Positions 8,034-17,106 of a DNA stretch of 64,000 bases are shown here, piece by piece. The DNA comes from Caballeronia glathei (GTDB taxonomy: Bacteria; Pseudomonadota; Gammaproteobacteria; Burkholderiales; Burkholderiaceae). Positions within the stretch are counted from its first letter, which is position 1. The number at the start of each line of letters is the position of its first letter. The notes beneath the pieces are model-generated. The model was not told the origin of the DNA and did no database searches. It saw only the letters and a list, made by a program, of their open reading frames with translations. The translations under genes were made by a program, and so were the position numbers. The DNA lies in NCBI RefSeq assembly GCF_000698595.1, contig NZ_JFHC01000024.1:1-64000 (forward strand). Reading direction: 5' to 3'.

Positions 8034-8150
8034 GAAGGCATCAGCTTCCTTCTCATCGACATGAACGCGCCGGGCGTGGATGGGCAGCCGACCAAGACGC
8101 CGGGCGCCGGGCATGAAGCCAACGAGATGTTCTTCTCACGCGTGTCAAAA
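8034..8150 (+). pseudogene. Scar of an acyl-CoA dehydrogenase gene
   Basis: Immediately after the SMP-30 stop the next frame reads EGISFLLIDMNAPGV and then GAGHEANEMFFSRV. This corresponds to the middle beta-domain of acyl-CoA dehydrogenases, whose consensus is like (K)GISxFLVDMxxPGV ... GxHExNEVFFDDVRVP. Nothing before or after matches: the FAD- and substrate-binding parts on both sides are gone and there is no start codon. It is an internal fragment of about 40 codons left by deletions on both sides. The match is by recall of the family motif and is quite specific. Confidence 0.6.
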
Positions 8151-8275
8151 TCGACCTCGAGCCTCCGAGGGCATCACGACGAATCACGGCCGCGCGGCCA
8201 GTCGTACACACTGTAGCGCGCAGCGACAAGCGCGGCGCCGATCGGGGCCGCGCTTGTCCAAGCGGAGCATCACAC

Positions 8276-8743
8276 ATGAATGCAGGTTCAAATCCAGCTG
8301 TTTTACGCGCGTTAGTCGCGCGGGTATGGGCGTTTGCATATTGGGCCACCGAGGACGCACCGCTCGCGGAAGCGATGCTGGCCAATGCGTGCCGGGCCGG
8401 TATCGAAGCGGTACTGAGCGTCAGCGAACGCGAAACGCTGGTACGCATGCTCGCTGCCGCGCATGGCGTGCTGAGAAGCGGCGGCGCCTGCGAAAGCTAC
8501 GAGCGGACGGGTCGTGTGGCGCGAGGCTCGTCCGTGGCGCCCACGGACACGCAAACGCGCATGCTGTTCGAATTTCGTTTGCTGGCGCCGCTCGAACGGG
8601 CCACGTTGCTGCTGTCGGAAGTCGACGACCTGACCTGCGAGGAGACCGCCAGGGTGCTTGGCGTGTCCGCCGATCTCGCCAGGCTTGCGCATGTCGCGGT
8701 GCGCCTGAAGCTCGGGCGCGCATTCAGCGAGCGCGGCAGGTAA
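8276..8743 (+). CDS. Small ECF-sigma-like protein
   Basis: A 155-residue protein with GGAGC upstream of the ATG at 8276. The C-terminal half resembles sigma region 4 of ECF factors: LLAPLERATLLLSEVDDLTC, then EETARVLGVSADLARLAHVA as the helix-turn-helix, then VRLKLGRAF. The N-terminal half (ALVARVWAFAYWATEDAPLA) is a weak match to region 2; the conserved DLVQ-type core segment is replaced by EAMLANACRAGIEAVLS. It may be a divergent sigma factor or a DNA-binding relative that no longer binds core polymerase. It has no adjacent anti-sigma gene. The frame and ribosome site support a real gene. Confidence 0.65.
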   Translation: MNAGSNPAVLRALVARVWAFAYWATEDAPLAEAMLANACRAGIEAVLSVSERETLVRMLAAAHGVLRSGGACESYERTGRVARGSSVAPTDTQTRMLFEFRLLAPLERATLLLSEVDDLTCEETARVLGVSADLARLAHVAVRLKLGRAFSERGR

Positions 8744-9053
8744 TCGAGCGACGTTTCGTCGAACAGCCAGGCGATGAGAAAAAGCAAAAGCACGCCGAGC
8801 AGCACCGGGAAGATCAGAAATGTGGCGGGCACTCCGCCCGCATGATGACCACGAATCGGCTCCGGCGGGAGGATGAGCGCTGCGGGTCAATTGCGTGAGC
8901 GCGATCGCGAGGGATTCGCTTCAAGTGCTTAAGCCGTGTACCGGTTGTGCATTTGTGTCCTTCGCGTTATGACGCCACACGCCGTTTGGCGGTGCGTCGT
9001 GGAGCAGGCAAGCGGTCCGAGAATATAACGAATGGCCTGAAATGAGTGTACGC
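8744..9053. other. No intact gene; reverse-strand hydrophobic stretch
   Basis: About 310 bp between the sigma-like gene and the propeller relic. On the reverse strand a frame near 8832-8740 encodes PATFLIFPVLLGVLLLFLIA followed by WLFDE, a good membrane helix. It has no convincing start and runs on antisense to the sigma-like gene, so it is not called as a gene. Nothing else is seen. Confidence 0.4.
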
Positions 9054-9539
9054 ATGCTCGTTCGACAGGATTGCTGTCGAGATTCCCGCACTCGTCCGAA
9101 CTCTGTTGCCTCGCGCTCGATCGACTATGAACAGGCGTTTGCGCACTGCGTCGACGGCTATGCCGCGCGGCTCGTCGAAATCCATTGCGATAACCGTGGT
9201 CTCGCCCGTGCGCGAATAGCGGCACAAGCTGTGCTCGCCGCACTTCGTGTAGAGCATGCCGCCGGGTGCCGCCGCGAGAAGATCCGGCGCGCTCACATTG
9301 ACGAAGATGTCATTCGACGCGACTGGCGCGGCGGCGGAGAGTGCTGCGCTCAGCTTCACTTTCACGATGCGATTGTTGGCCTGACCCGTGATGAACAGCG
9401 TGTCGTCGCTTGTCGCAAGCCCCACGGGCTCGCCTAGTCCGACGACGAGATCGCGCTCCGCAGACTGGTTCGTCGAAGCGTCGATTGTGATGAAACTTAC
9501 CCCGCCGTGCGCCGCGTCGTCTCCCTTATTCACGAACCA
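9054..9539 (-). pseudogene. C-terminal remnant of a beta-propeller (NHL/YncE-like) protein
   Basis: The reverse frame carries propeller-like repeats: GVSFITIDASTNQSAERDLV, GEPVGLATSDDTLFITGQAN, DEPRGIAVDAVRKRLFIVDR. The repeat pattern G.A.....LFI....N resembles NHL or YncE-like blades. The sequence begins abruptly just 12 nt downstream of the LacI stop without a start codon or signal peptide, so the N-terminal blades are missing. Its end is not clear; propeller-like sequence fades near 9054. It is probably left over after an insertion or deletion brought the LacI gene next to it. Confidence 0.5.
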
Positions 9540-9550
9540 GCTGTACGGCG

Positions 9551-10573
9551 TTACGGGTATTGCTTGCGCGCCGCACCCGTCGAGGCGCGAACTACCAGAC
9601 CTGGCGTTGGCGCGACCTGCATGAGCGCGCCCGCCGCAGAGCCGTCGATCAGGGCGCGCAGCAGCTTTACCGCCATCGTTGCCGCTATTTCCGTGGGCAC
9701 GGCGACCGTGGAAAGGGCGGGCCGCGACTCGCGTGCCAGTTGAATATCGGTGATGCCGATCACCGACAGGTCCTCCGGTATCCGCAGTCCGGCGTCTGCC
9801 GCAGCGTGAGTCGCGCCCAGTGCGGGCAGGTCGTTGGTGGCAAAAATCGCCGTCAGGTCCGGAAATGCCGCGAGCAGTTCTGACGCAGCCTCGTAGCCGC
9901 CTCGAATCGAATCGCGCGTGAAGCGGCTCTCGGCAGGAACATGCGCGATGCCCGCCTCGCGCAGCGTCGCGCAGAAGCCTTCGTAGCGTGCCGCCTGAAC
10001 GCCGCCCGGCGGACTTCCGATGATCGCGCCGATGCGCGTGTGCCCCAGGTCGAGCAGATGCCGGGCGGCAATCGCCCCCGCGGCGAAAAAGTCCACCGCG
10101 ATGCACGGCATGCCCGGCGGCGCGCCGGGCCGCTCCCACATGCACAGCACCACGGCCGTGCCGCGCGCCTGCGTCTTGCGGAGGTCGTCGAAATCGAGGT
10201 TCGCGTTCATCACGAGCACGCCTTCGGACAGCGTGCCCGCGATCTGTTCGAGGTATGCCCGCCCGATCGCCGGATCTTCGTTGGTGTTGCACACGATGAG
10301 AAAGCGCCCGCTCTCGCGCGCTGCGCGCTCCGCCGCGAGCGCGAACTCCGGATAGAACGGATTGGCGATGCTCGACACCATCAGCGCGAGCGTGGGCGCG
10401 CTGCCTTCGGCGAGCGCGCGCGCGGTCAGGTGCGGCCGGTAGCCGAGGGCATCGACGGCTTCGAGCACACGCTTGCGCGTCGCCTCGCCCACCTTGCCGC
10501 GCTTGCGCAGCACGTTGGAGACGGTCGCCGCGGTTACGCCCGCGAGCTTCGCCACTTCGGTGAGGGTGGTCAT
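9551..10573 (-). CDS. LacI-family transcriptional regulator
   Basis: A 340-residue LacI/GalR-type repressor. The start at 10573 places the helix-turn-helix at the very N-terminus as usual: MTTLTEVAKLAGVTAATVSN, with the hinge RPHLTARALAEGSAPTLALM. The rest is a sugar-binding domain (ANPFYPEF, FATNDLPALGA, DLSVIGITDIQLARE). It is divergent from the ABC/GH42 galactoside operon, and a LacI-type palindrome with a central CG lies between them at 10797-10812. It most likely represses that operon until a galactoside or related sugar is bound. An in-frame start at 10660 would add an unlikely 29-residue extension. Confidence 0.95.
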   Translation of the reverse strand: MTTLTEVAKLAGVTAATVSNVLRKRGKVGEATRKRVLEAVDALGYRPHLTARALAEGSAPTLALMVSSIANPFYPEFALAAERAARESGRFLIVCNTNEDPAIGRAYLEQIAGTLSEGVLVMNANLDFDDLRKTQARGTAVVLCMWERPGAPPGMPCIAVDFFAAGAIAARHLLDLGHTRIGAIIGSPPGGVQAARYEGFCATLREAGIAHVPAESRFTRDSIRGGYEAASELLAAFPDLTAIFATNDLPALGATHAAADAGLRIPEDLSVIGITDIQLARESRPALSTVAVPTEIAATMAVKLLRALIDGSAAGALMQVAPTPGLVVRASTGAARKQYP

Positions 10574-10758
10574 CGGTTGGATGCTGGTTCGGGTTTGTGC
10601 TGGCCGCGCGCACTGTGCCGGGCGTGACGGTTCCTGTACAACTTTATGTCCGGACGTCACGATTTGGGATAGTGTCCCGGCATTTGCATTCGCAGGCCGT
10701 CGGCGCTAAATTCGCCGGCAAAGCAGTTCTATAAATACAGACGGAGACACCGGCTACA

Positions 10759-10785
10759 AACGATCCTTAAACAAGATCGTTTTTT
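10759..10785 (+). promoter_or_regulatory. Hairpin with T tract in the operon leader
   Basis: AACGATC (10759-10765) and GATCGTT (10775-10781) form a perfect 7-bp stem with a 9-nt loop, followed by further Ts (run through 10785). It looks like an intrinsic terminator with a weak stem. Placed between the LacI gene and the operon it could be an attenuator or simply promoter sequence. Confidence 0.35.
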
Positions 10786-10796
10786 GATCGGCAGCA

Positions 10797-10812
10797 GGTT
10801 AAACGCTTAACC
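10797..10812. promoter_or_regulatory. LacI-type operator
   Basis: GGTTAAACGCTTAACC: arms GGTTAA and TTAACC around a central CG-containing core. This is the usual form of LacI/GalR-family sites (palindrome with central CpG). It sits 38 bp before the ATPase start codon and downstream of a TATAAAT-like box near 10730, so bound repressor would block transcription. Confidence 0.7.
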
Positions 10813-10849
10813 TTCGATTGTCTCCGCGCGTAAACACGGAGACGACGAC

Positions 10850-11989
10850 ATGGCGAGCATATCGTTACGTTCGGTCCAGAAGGCGTACGGCGATCACGCG
10901 CCAGTGATCCGCGACGTGGATCTCGAAATCGGCGAACACGAGTTCTGCGTGTTTCTCGGCCCGTCGGGTTGCGGCAAGTCGACGTTGCTGCGCATGATCG
11001 CGGGCCTGGAGGACATCACCGACGGCGACCTGTATATCGGCGCGAAGCTCGTCAACGATGTTCCGGCGGCGCAGCGCGGTGTCGCGATGGTGTTCCAGAG
11101 CTACGCGCTCTTTCCGCACATGACGGTCTACGAGAACATGGCCTTCGGCCTCACGCTCGCGAAGACGCCGAAAGACGAAATCGACCGCAAGGTGCGCGAA
11201 GCGGCGCGCGTGCTGCAACTCGAAGCGCTGCTCGAGCGGCGTCCCAAGGCGCTTTCGGGCGGCCAGCGGCAGCGCGTGGCGATCGGGCGGGCGATCGTGC
11301 GCAGCCCGGGCGTCTTTCTTTTCGACGAACCCCTTTCCAATCTCGATGCCACCCTGCGCGGCCAGACGCGTGTCGAGATCGCGCGGCTGCACAGGCAGTT
11401 CGAGAAGGCGAGCGTCGTCTACGTGACGCACGACCAGATCGAAGCGATGACGCTCGCCGACAAGATCGTGCTCCTGCATGCCGGAGCGGACACCGCGAAG
11501 CACGGCAGCATCGCGCAGGTGGGCACGCCGCTCGAGCTGTATCACCGGCCGAAGAGCCGTTTCGTGGCGGGCTTCATCGGCTCGCCGCGCATGAACTTCC
11601 TGCCGGCGCGGGTCGTGTCGGCAACGGACGCCGGCGTGCGCATCAGGCTCGACGGCACCGATGAACCCATCGACACGGACGTCTGCGGCGCGGGCTTGCA
11701 GCCGGATCAGCCGGTCACGCTGGGCATTCGTCCCGAACATCTCGATCCGGCCGTGGCGCCCGCCCGCCAGCACATCACGCGTACGGTTTCGCTCGTCGAG
11801 CAACTGGGCGAGCACAGCTATCTGCATCTCGACCAGCCGGGCGGCACCGTGCTGATCGCCAAGGCGCCGGGAGACCGCACGCCGCGGCAGGGCGACGCCG
11901 TGGCGTTCAACGTGCCGCGCGCGTCGTGTCATCTCTTTACCGAAGACGGATTCGCCGTCGCTTCGGCTTCCGTTGCCCAATTTGCGTAG
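10850..11989 (+). CDS. ABC transporter ATP-binding protein (carbohydrate, MsmK/UgpC type)
   Basis: A 379-residue ATPase powering sugar import, shared by the two permeases downstream. Walker A is GPSGCGKST (residues 37-45), the Q-loop [10 protein letters not shown], the signature [14 protein letters not shown] (135-148), Walker [14 protein letters not shown] (155-167) and the H-loop [11 protein letters not shown]. The C-terminal third is a TOBE-type regulatory domain ([11 protein letters not shown]). It is the first gene of the operon; its stop overlaps the ribosome site of the GH42 gene (TAGGAG). The closest families are MalK/LacK/UgpC, which can serve several sugars. The galactoside role comes from the linked beta-galactosidase. 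Confidence 0.95.
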   Translation: MASISLRSVQKAYGDHAPVIRDVDLEIGEHEFCVFLGPSGCGKSTLLRMIAGLEDITDGDLYIGAKLVNDVPAAQRGVAMVFQSYALFPHMTVYENMAFGLTLAKTPKDEIDRKVREAARVLQLEALLERRPKALSGGQRQRVAIGRAIVRSPGVFLFDEPLSNLDATLRGQTRVEIARLHRQFEKASVVYVTHDQIEAMTLADKIVLLHAGADTAKHGSIAQVGTPLELYHRPKSRFVAGFIGSPRMNFLPARVVSATDAGVRIRLDGTDEPIDTDVCGAGLQPDQPVTLGIRPEHLDPAVAPARQHITRTVSLVEQLGEHSYLHLDQPGGTVLIAKAPGDRTPRQGDAVAFNVPRASCHLFTEDGFAVASASVAQFA

Positions 11990-11997
11990 GAGCGCAC

Positions 11998-13929
11998 ATG
12001 CGTCTTGGAGTCTGCTATTACCCGGAACATTGGCCCGAATCCATGTGGAAGGACGATGCGGCGCGCATGAAGGCGCTCGGCATCGACCGGGTGCGAATCG
12101 GCGAGTTCGCGTGGAGCCGGATCGAGCCGGCGCCGGGCGAATATCGCTGGGACTGGCTCGATCGTGCGGTCGAAACGCTCGCGGGGGAGGGCCTGAAAGT
12201 CGTCATGTGCACGCCGACCGCGACCCCCCCGAAGTGGCTGATCGACCAGCATCCCGACATCCTTCCGGTAGGCGCCGACGGCCGCGCGCGCAAGTTCGGC
12301 TCGCGGCGGCACTACGATTTTTCGTCGCCGTCGTACTTCGACGCGTCGAAGAAGATCTGCGCGGCGGTGGCGGAGCGATATGGGCGGCATCCGGCTGTCG
12401 CGTACTGGCAGACCGATAACGAATTCGGTTGCCACCATACGGTGGTCAGCTATTCCGATGCGGCCGCGAAGCGCTTTCGCGAATGGCTCCGCGAACGCTA
12501 CGAAAGCATCGATGCGCTGAACGCGACCTGGGGCACGGTGTTCTGGAGCATGGAGTACCGCAGCTTCGACGAAATCGATCCGCCCGTCGCGACCGTGACC
12601 GAAGCGCATCCGTCGCACCGCCTGGATTACCGGCGCTTCGCCTCCGACGAAGTTGCGCGCTACAACCGCATGCAGGTCGATATCATCCGCGCGCATTCTC
12701 CCGGGCGGCCCGTCGCGCACAACTTCATGCAGCTGTTCACGGAGTTCGATCACTACAAGGTCGCCGCCGATCTCGACATCGCCACATGGGACAGCTATCC
12801 GCTCGGCGCCCTCGAAGAGCAGTGGTTCGAGCCGTCGATCAAGGCGAAGTGGCTGCGCACCGGGCACCCGGATTTCGCGTCGTTCAATCACGATGTCTAT
12901 CGCGGCATGTCGAAGGAGCCGTTCTGGGTGATGGAGCAGCAGCCCGGCCCGGTGAACTGGGCCATGTGGAATCCCGCGCCGCTGCCGGGCATGGTGCGCC
13001 TGTGGAGCTGGGAGGCGTTCGCGCATGGCGCGGGTTGCGTGTCGTATTTCCGCTGGCGTCAGGCGCCGTTCGGACAGGAACAGATGCACGCGGGCCTGAA
13101 TACGCCCGACAACCGGCTCGACGTGGGCGGCGCCGAGGCGCAGGCCGTCGCGCGGGAGATCGCGGACGTGCTGAAAGCAGAGGGCGAGTCGCGGGTGAGC
13201 GCGAAGGTCGCGCTGATCTGGGATTACGAAGCGAAGTGGCTCTTCGAAATTCATCCGCAGGGTGCCGATTTCCACTATCCGCGCTTCGCGTTCGAGTACT
13301 ACAGCGCGTTGCGCAGCCTCGGGCTCGACGTCGACGTGATTCCCGCCGATGCGCCGCTCGACGGCTACAGCATGATCGTCGTGCCGCCGCTGCCGGTGCT
13401 CGCGGACGGTCTGGCGGCGCGGCTCGCGTCATCGGATGCGCAGGTCGTGCTGGGTCCGCGCACCGGATCGAAGACCGCTAGCCTCACGATTCCCGCCACG
13501 CTCCCTCCCGGCGACGTGCTGCCGATTCGCGTCTGGCGGGTCGAATCGATGCGACCGAACGTAACCGAGCCGGTCGAAGGCGGCGGCGCGGCGCGGCACT
13601 GGCGTGACTTCATCGAGGGCGGCGAGGGCGTAGAGGTGCAGGCACGGTTTGCCGACGGGCATCCGGCTATCGTGCGTCACGGGTCGATCACCTATCTCGC
13701 AAGCATCTTCGATGATGCCTATACGCGGCAGGTCTTCGAAGGAATCGCGGGCGAAGCGGGGCTCGCGCCGCGCCGGTTGCCCGAAGGCGTTCGCGTGAGC
13801 CGGCGCGGGCCGCTGACCTACGTCTTCAACTACGGCGCGGTGCCGTATCGCATCGATGAAGCCGCGCGCTTCGTCGCGGGACACGAGGAGGTGGCGCCGC
13901 AGGGCGTTTCGATCTATCGCGCGCAATAA
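11998..13929 (+). CDS. GH42 beta-galactosidase
   Basis: A 643-residue glycoside hydrolase family 42 enzyme cleaving terminal beta-galactosides. The N-terminus [20 protein letters not shown] is characteristic. The acid/base Glu is E142 in TDNEFGCH and the nucleophile is E313 in [13 protein letters not shown]. The trimerisation-like middle and C-terminal domains follow ([27 protein letters not shown]). There is no signal peptide, so it acts in the cytoplasm on sugars imported by the flanking ABC transporter. The ATG at 11998 is only 9 nt after the ATPase stop, with GGAG in between. Placement inside the transporter operon, between ATPase and binding protein, is a strong functional link. Confidence 0.95.
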   Translation: MRLGVCYYPEHWPESMWKDDAARMKALGIDRVRIGEFAWSRIEPAPGEYRWDWLDRAVETLAGEGLKVVMCTPTATPPKWLIDQHPDILPVGADGRARKFGSRRHYDFSSPSYFDASKKICAAVAERYGRHPAVAYWQTDNEFGCHHTVVSYSDAAAKRFREWLRERYESIDALNATWGTVFWSMEYRSFDEIDPPVATVTEAHPSHRLDYRRFASDEVARYNRMQVDIIRAHSPGRPVAHNFMQLFTEFDHYKVAADLDIATWDSYPLGALEEQWFEPSIKAKWLRTGHPDFASFNHDVYRGMSKEPFWVMEQQPGPVNWAMWNPAPLPGMVRLWSWEAFAHGAGCVSYFRWRQAPFGQEQMHAGLNTPDNRLDVGGAEAQAVAREIADVLKAEGESRVSAKVALIWDYEAKWLFEIHPQGADFHYPRFAFEYYSALRSLGLDVDVIPADAPLDGYSMIVVPPLPVLADGLAARLASSDAQVVLGPRTGSKTASLTIPATLPPGDVLPIRVWRVESMRPNVTEPVEGGGAARHWRDFIEGGEGVEVQARFADGHPAIVRHGSITYLASIFDDAYTRQVFEGIAGEAGLAPRRLPEGVRVSRRGPLTYVFNYGAVPYRIDEAARFVAGHEEVAPQGVSIYRAQ

Positions 13930-13962
13930 CAGCACATAACACTCGTCAAGGAGGAGACACGC

Positions 13963-15201
13963 ATGAAAAGCACGATTCGCAGGACACTGGCCGGCGCAGC
14001 GGTCGCGGCGGCGCTGGCGGGAACGGCGCAGGCGGGCACGCTGGCGGTGAACGTCGCGTTCAAGGGCGCGGGGCAGCGGGTGGTCTGGCAGCAGATCTTC
14101 GACCAGTTCAAGAAGGCGCATCCGGAGATCGACCTCAAGGTGGCCTTCGTCGATGAAGAGGCCTACAAGGTGCAGCTTCCCGGCTGGCTCTCCACCGTGT
14201 CGCCCGATGTCGTGACGTGGCACAACGGCGAGCGCATGGCGTACTACGCGAAGCGCGGGCTCTTCGAGGACCTGACGAACGACTGGAACAAGAACGACTG
14301 GAATTCGATGTACGCGTCGACGAAGGAGGCTTCGTCATACAACGGCAAGCAGTACGCGGCGCCGACCGTCTATTATTCCTGGGGCATGTTCTATCGCAAA
14401 GACCTGTTCAGGAAGGTGGGCATCGCCACCGAGCCGAAGACATGGCCTGAATTCCTCGATGCATGCAAGAAGCTGAAGGCCGCGGGCATCGCCCCTGTCG
14501 CCGTGGCGGGCCGCGACGCGTGGACGCTCGCGGGCTGGTTCGACTATCTCGACTTGCGCATCAACGGCAATGCGTTTCACCAGAAACTGATGGCGGGCGA
14601 TGTGCCCTACACCGATCCCCGCGTGAAGAAGGTGTATACGACGTGGAAGGAACTGATCGACGACAAGGTGTTCATCGACAACTCGCTTTCCTACGACCTC
14701 GATTCAGTCCAGCCGTTCCTGTTCCAGGGCAAGGCGGCGATGATGCTGATGGGAACGTTCATCGCGGCGGGCTTTCCCCAGAACATCAAGCCGGAAATGG
14801 GCTACTTCCAGTTTCCGATCATCGACGACAAGGTGCCGACCGCCGAGGACGGCCCGGTCGAGTCGATGCACATTCCCTCCAGGGCGAAGAACAAGGCCGA
14901 CGCGCATACTTTCCTCGCGTACATGGAGACGCCCGAGGTCGGCGCGCAACTGGCGAAGGGGCTGGGATCGCTATCGGCGAACAGCAAGTCGCCCGAACCG
15001 GAAGATCCGATCTCGAAGATCGGTTTCCAGATCCTTTCGAACACGAAGGGCGGCATCGCGCAGTTCTACGATCGCGACATGACGAAGGAAATGGCTGACG
15101 AAGGCATGAAGGGCATGCAGCAGTTCATCTCCGACCCGTCCAAGCTCGATTCGATCCTGGCGCAACTCGAAGCGACGCGCAAGCGCATCTACAAGAAGTG
15201 A
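13963..15201 (+). CDS. ABC sugar-binding periplasmic protein
   Basis: A 412-residue extracellular solute-binding protein (family 1, MalE/UgpB-like). The signal peptide is MKSTIRRTLAGAAVAAALAG ending TAQA. The mature part has the family pattern: FKGAGQRVVWQQIFDQFKKA, then VDEEAYKVQLPGWLSTVSPD, MFYRKDLFRKVGIATEPKTW, and GKAAMMLMGTFIAAGFP. GGAGGAG precedes the ATG. It delivers the sugar to the two permeases encoded next. The ligand is not readable from sequence; with GH42 in the operon a beta-galactoside such as an oligosaccharide from plant cell wall is inferred. Confidence 0.93.
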   Translation: MKSTIRRTLAGAAVAAALAGTAQAGTLAVNVAFKGAGQRVVWQQIFDQFKKAHPEIDLKVAFVDEEAYKVQLPGWLSTVSPDVVTWHNGERMAYYAKRGLFEDLTNDWNKNDWNSMYASTKEASSYNGKQYAAPTVYYSWGMFYRKDLFRKVGIATEPKTWPEFLDACKKLKAAGIAPVAVAGRDAWTLAGWFDYLDLRINGNAFHQKLMAGDVPYTDPRVKKVYTTWKELIDDKVFIDNSLSYDLDSVQPFLFQGKAAMMLMGTFIAAGFPQNIKPEMGYFQFPIIDDKVPTAEDGPVESMHIPSRAKNKADAHTFLAYMETPEVGAQLAKGLGSLSANSKSPEPEDPISKIGFQILSNTKGGIAQFYDRDMTKEMADEGMKGMQQFISDPSKLDSILAQLEATRKRIYKK

Positions 15202-15257
15202 GTTCGACGCGGCGAAGCGCTCTTTCCGGGCGCGCTTCGCCGGCAAGGAGCACGATC

Positions 15258-16172
15258 ATGCAGTCTTCCGAAACACTCGCGCTCTCCGCGACGAAAGCGA
15301 AGCGGCGGCGCCGCGCCTCGGCGATGGCGCGCCAGCAGCGGCTTGCCGCGTTCTTCTTTCTCGCGCCGGCGTGCGTGATGGTCGGCATCTACGTGATATG
15401 GCCGATCGTGTCGAGCATCGGGCTCAGCTTCTACAACTGGGACGGCATGTCGGAGAAGACATTCGTCGGCGTCGCGAACTACGTCGAGCTGTTTCAGGCG
15501 CCGACGTTCTATACCGCTCTGAAGAACAACGTCCTCTGGCTCGTGCTGTTTCTGCTCGCACCACCGATGGGGCTTGCCGTCGCACTGTATCTGAATCAGG
15601 CCGTGGCCGGCATCCGCGTAGTGAAGTCGCTGTTCTTCGCGCCGTTCGTGCTCTCGGGCGTGGTGGTCGGCCTGATGTTCAGCTGGTTCTACGACCCGAC
15701 CTTCGGCCTGCTCAAGCTGATACTCGGACATGGCGTCCCCGTGCTCGGCGATGCGCGCTATGTCACCTTCGGCATCATCTTCGCCGCGCTCTGGCCGCAA
15801 ACGGCCTATTGCATGATCCTGTACCTGACGGGCCTGACGTCGCTGAATTCGGAGCAGATCGAGGCGGCGCGCATGGAAGGCGCAAAGGGCTGGACCATGC
15901 TCTGGCACGTGATTCTTCCGCAGTTGCGCCCGACGACCTTCATGGCGATCGTGGTCACGATCATCGGCGCGCTGCGCAGTTTCGACCTGATTGCCGTGAT
16001 GAGCGGAGGCGGGCCGTTCGAGAGTTCGACCGTGCTCGCGTATTACATGTACGACCAGGCGATCAAGTACTACCGCATCGGGTATTCAGCCGCGATCGCT
16101 GTGGTGCTGCTCGCGATCATGATGGTGTACATCGTCTATCACCTGCGCAGGATGCTGCGCACCGAGCAGTAA
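15258..16172 (+). CDS. ABC sugar transporter permease 1
   Basis: A 304-residue inner-membrane permease of the MalF/UgpA type. After a basic N-terminus (TKAKRRRRASAMARQQRL) there are six predicted helices starting AAFFFLAPACVMVGIYVIWP. The coupling (EAA) loop is EAARMEGAKGWTMLWHVILP. AAGGAG at 15245-15250 supports the ATG at 15258; an in-frame ATG at 15198 overlapping the previous gene is less likely. It pairs with the next gene to form the channel and contacts the ATPase through the EAA loop. Confidence 0.94.
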   Translation: MQSSETLALSATKAKRRRRASAMARQQRLAAFFFLAPACVMVGIYVIWPIVSSIGLSFYNWDGMSEKTFVGVANYVELFQAPTFYTALKNNVLWLVLFLLAPPMGLAVALYLNQAVAGIRVVKSLFFAPFVLSGVVVGLMFSWFYDPTFGLLKLILGHGVPVLGDARYVTFGIIFAALWPQTAYCMILYLTGLTSLNSEQIEAARMEGAKGWTMLWHVILPQLRPTTFMAIVVTIIGALRSFDLIAVMSGGGPFESSTVLAYYMYDQAIKYYRIGYSAAIAVVLLAIMMVYIVYHLRRMLRTEQ

Positions 16173-16182
16173 GGAGCAGGCC

Positions 16183-17034
16183 ATGTTTCCGACACCCATC
16201 GACAAATGGAAACCCGCGAGCCGCGTGCTCTACAAGCTGTCGTTGCCCCTTGCGCTCATGATCTGGCTGTTGCCGCTGATCGCCGTGATGGTGACGTCGA
16301 TTCGCTCCTCCGACGAACTCGTGCAGGGCAACTACTGGGGCTGGCCGGAGCATGTTTCGCTGATCGCGAACTATCGGGAGGCGCTGACGACGTCGCCGAT
16401 GCTTCATTACTTCTGGAACAGTGTGCTGATCACGGTGCCTGCTGTCGTCGGGTCGATCGCGCTTGCGGCAATGGCCGGCTTCGCTCTGGCGGTCTACAGC
16501 TTTCGGGGCAACTCGGTGCTGTTTGCGACGTTTGTCGCGGGGAACTTCGTGCCGATTCAGATTCTGATGATTCCGGTGCGCGACCTCTCGCTGGAACTCG
16601 GCCTGTTCAACACGGTCGGCGCGCTGATTCTGTTTCACGTCGCGTTTCAGACCGGGTTCTGTGCGCTTTTTCTACGCAACTTCATCAAGCAGTTGCCGTT
16701 CGAACTGGTCGAGGCTGCGCGCATCGAAGGCGCAAACGAGTGGACGGTGTTCTTCAGGATCATCCTGCCGCTGATCCGGCCGGCACTTGCCGCGCTCGCC
16801 ATCCTCGTCTTCACGTTCGTCTGGAACGACTACTTCTGGGCGCTCTGTCTCACGCAGGGTGACGAAGCCGCCCCGATCACGGTGGGCGTTGCCGCGTTGA
16901 AGGGACAGTGGGTGACGGCATGGAACCTCGTCTCGGCCGGGTCGATCCTTGCAGCGCTTCCGTCGGTGATGATGTTCTTCGCGATGCAGCGGCATTTCGT
17001 GGCAGGGCTGACGTTCGGGGCGACCAAGGGGTAA
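16183..17034 (+). CDS. ABC sugar transporter permease 2
   Basis: A 283-residue MalG/UgpE-type permease. Helices begin LSLPLALMIWLLPLIAVMVT; the EAA loop is EAARIEGANEWTVFFRIILP, followed by LIRPALAALAILVFTFVWND. It ends with the usual QRHFVAGLTFGATKG. TAAGGAG spans the stop of permease 1 and gives its ribosome site, so translation is probably coupled. It is the last gene of the operon; a convergent LysR gene follows 72 bp away. Confidence 0.94.
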   Translation: MFPTPIDKWKPASRVLYKLSLPLALMIWLLPLIAVMVTSIRSSDELVQGNYWGWPEHVSLIANYREALTTSPMLHYFWNSVLITVPAVVGSIALAAMAGFALAVYSFRGNSVLFATFVAGNFVPIQILMIPVRDLSLELGLFNTVGALILFHVAFQTGFCALFLRNFIKQLPFELVEAARIEGANEWTVFFRIILPLIRPALAALAILVFTFVWNDYFWALCLTQGDEAAPITVGVAALKGQWVTAWNLVSAGSILAALPSVMMFFAMQRHFVAGLTFGATKG

Positions 17035-17106
17035 GTCCATCACCCCGGTCACTCATCAGGGCGAAAGCTATCCGGCACCCCGCACCCGGACCGGACGCGG
17101 TGCAAA

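Noticed and set aside
8740..8832. Reverse-strand hydrophobic ORF (PATFLIFPVLLGVLLLFLIA)
   Set aside because: Only a GTG start with no spaced ribosome site, and the frame runs on antisense to the sigma-like gene without a natural end. Could be the remnant of a membrane protein.
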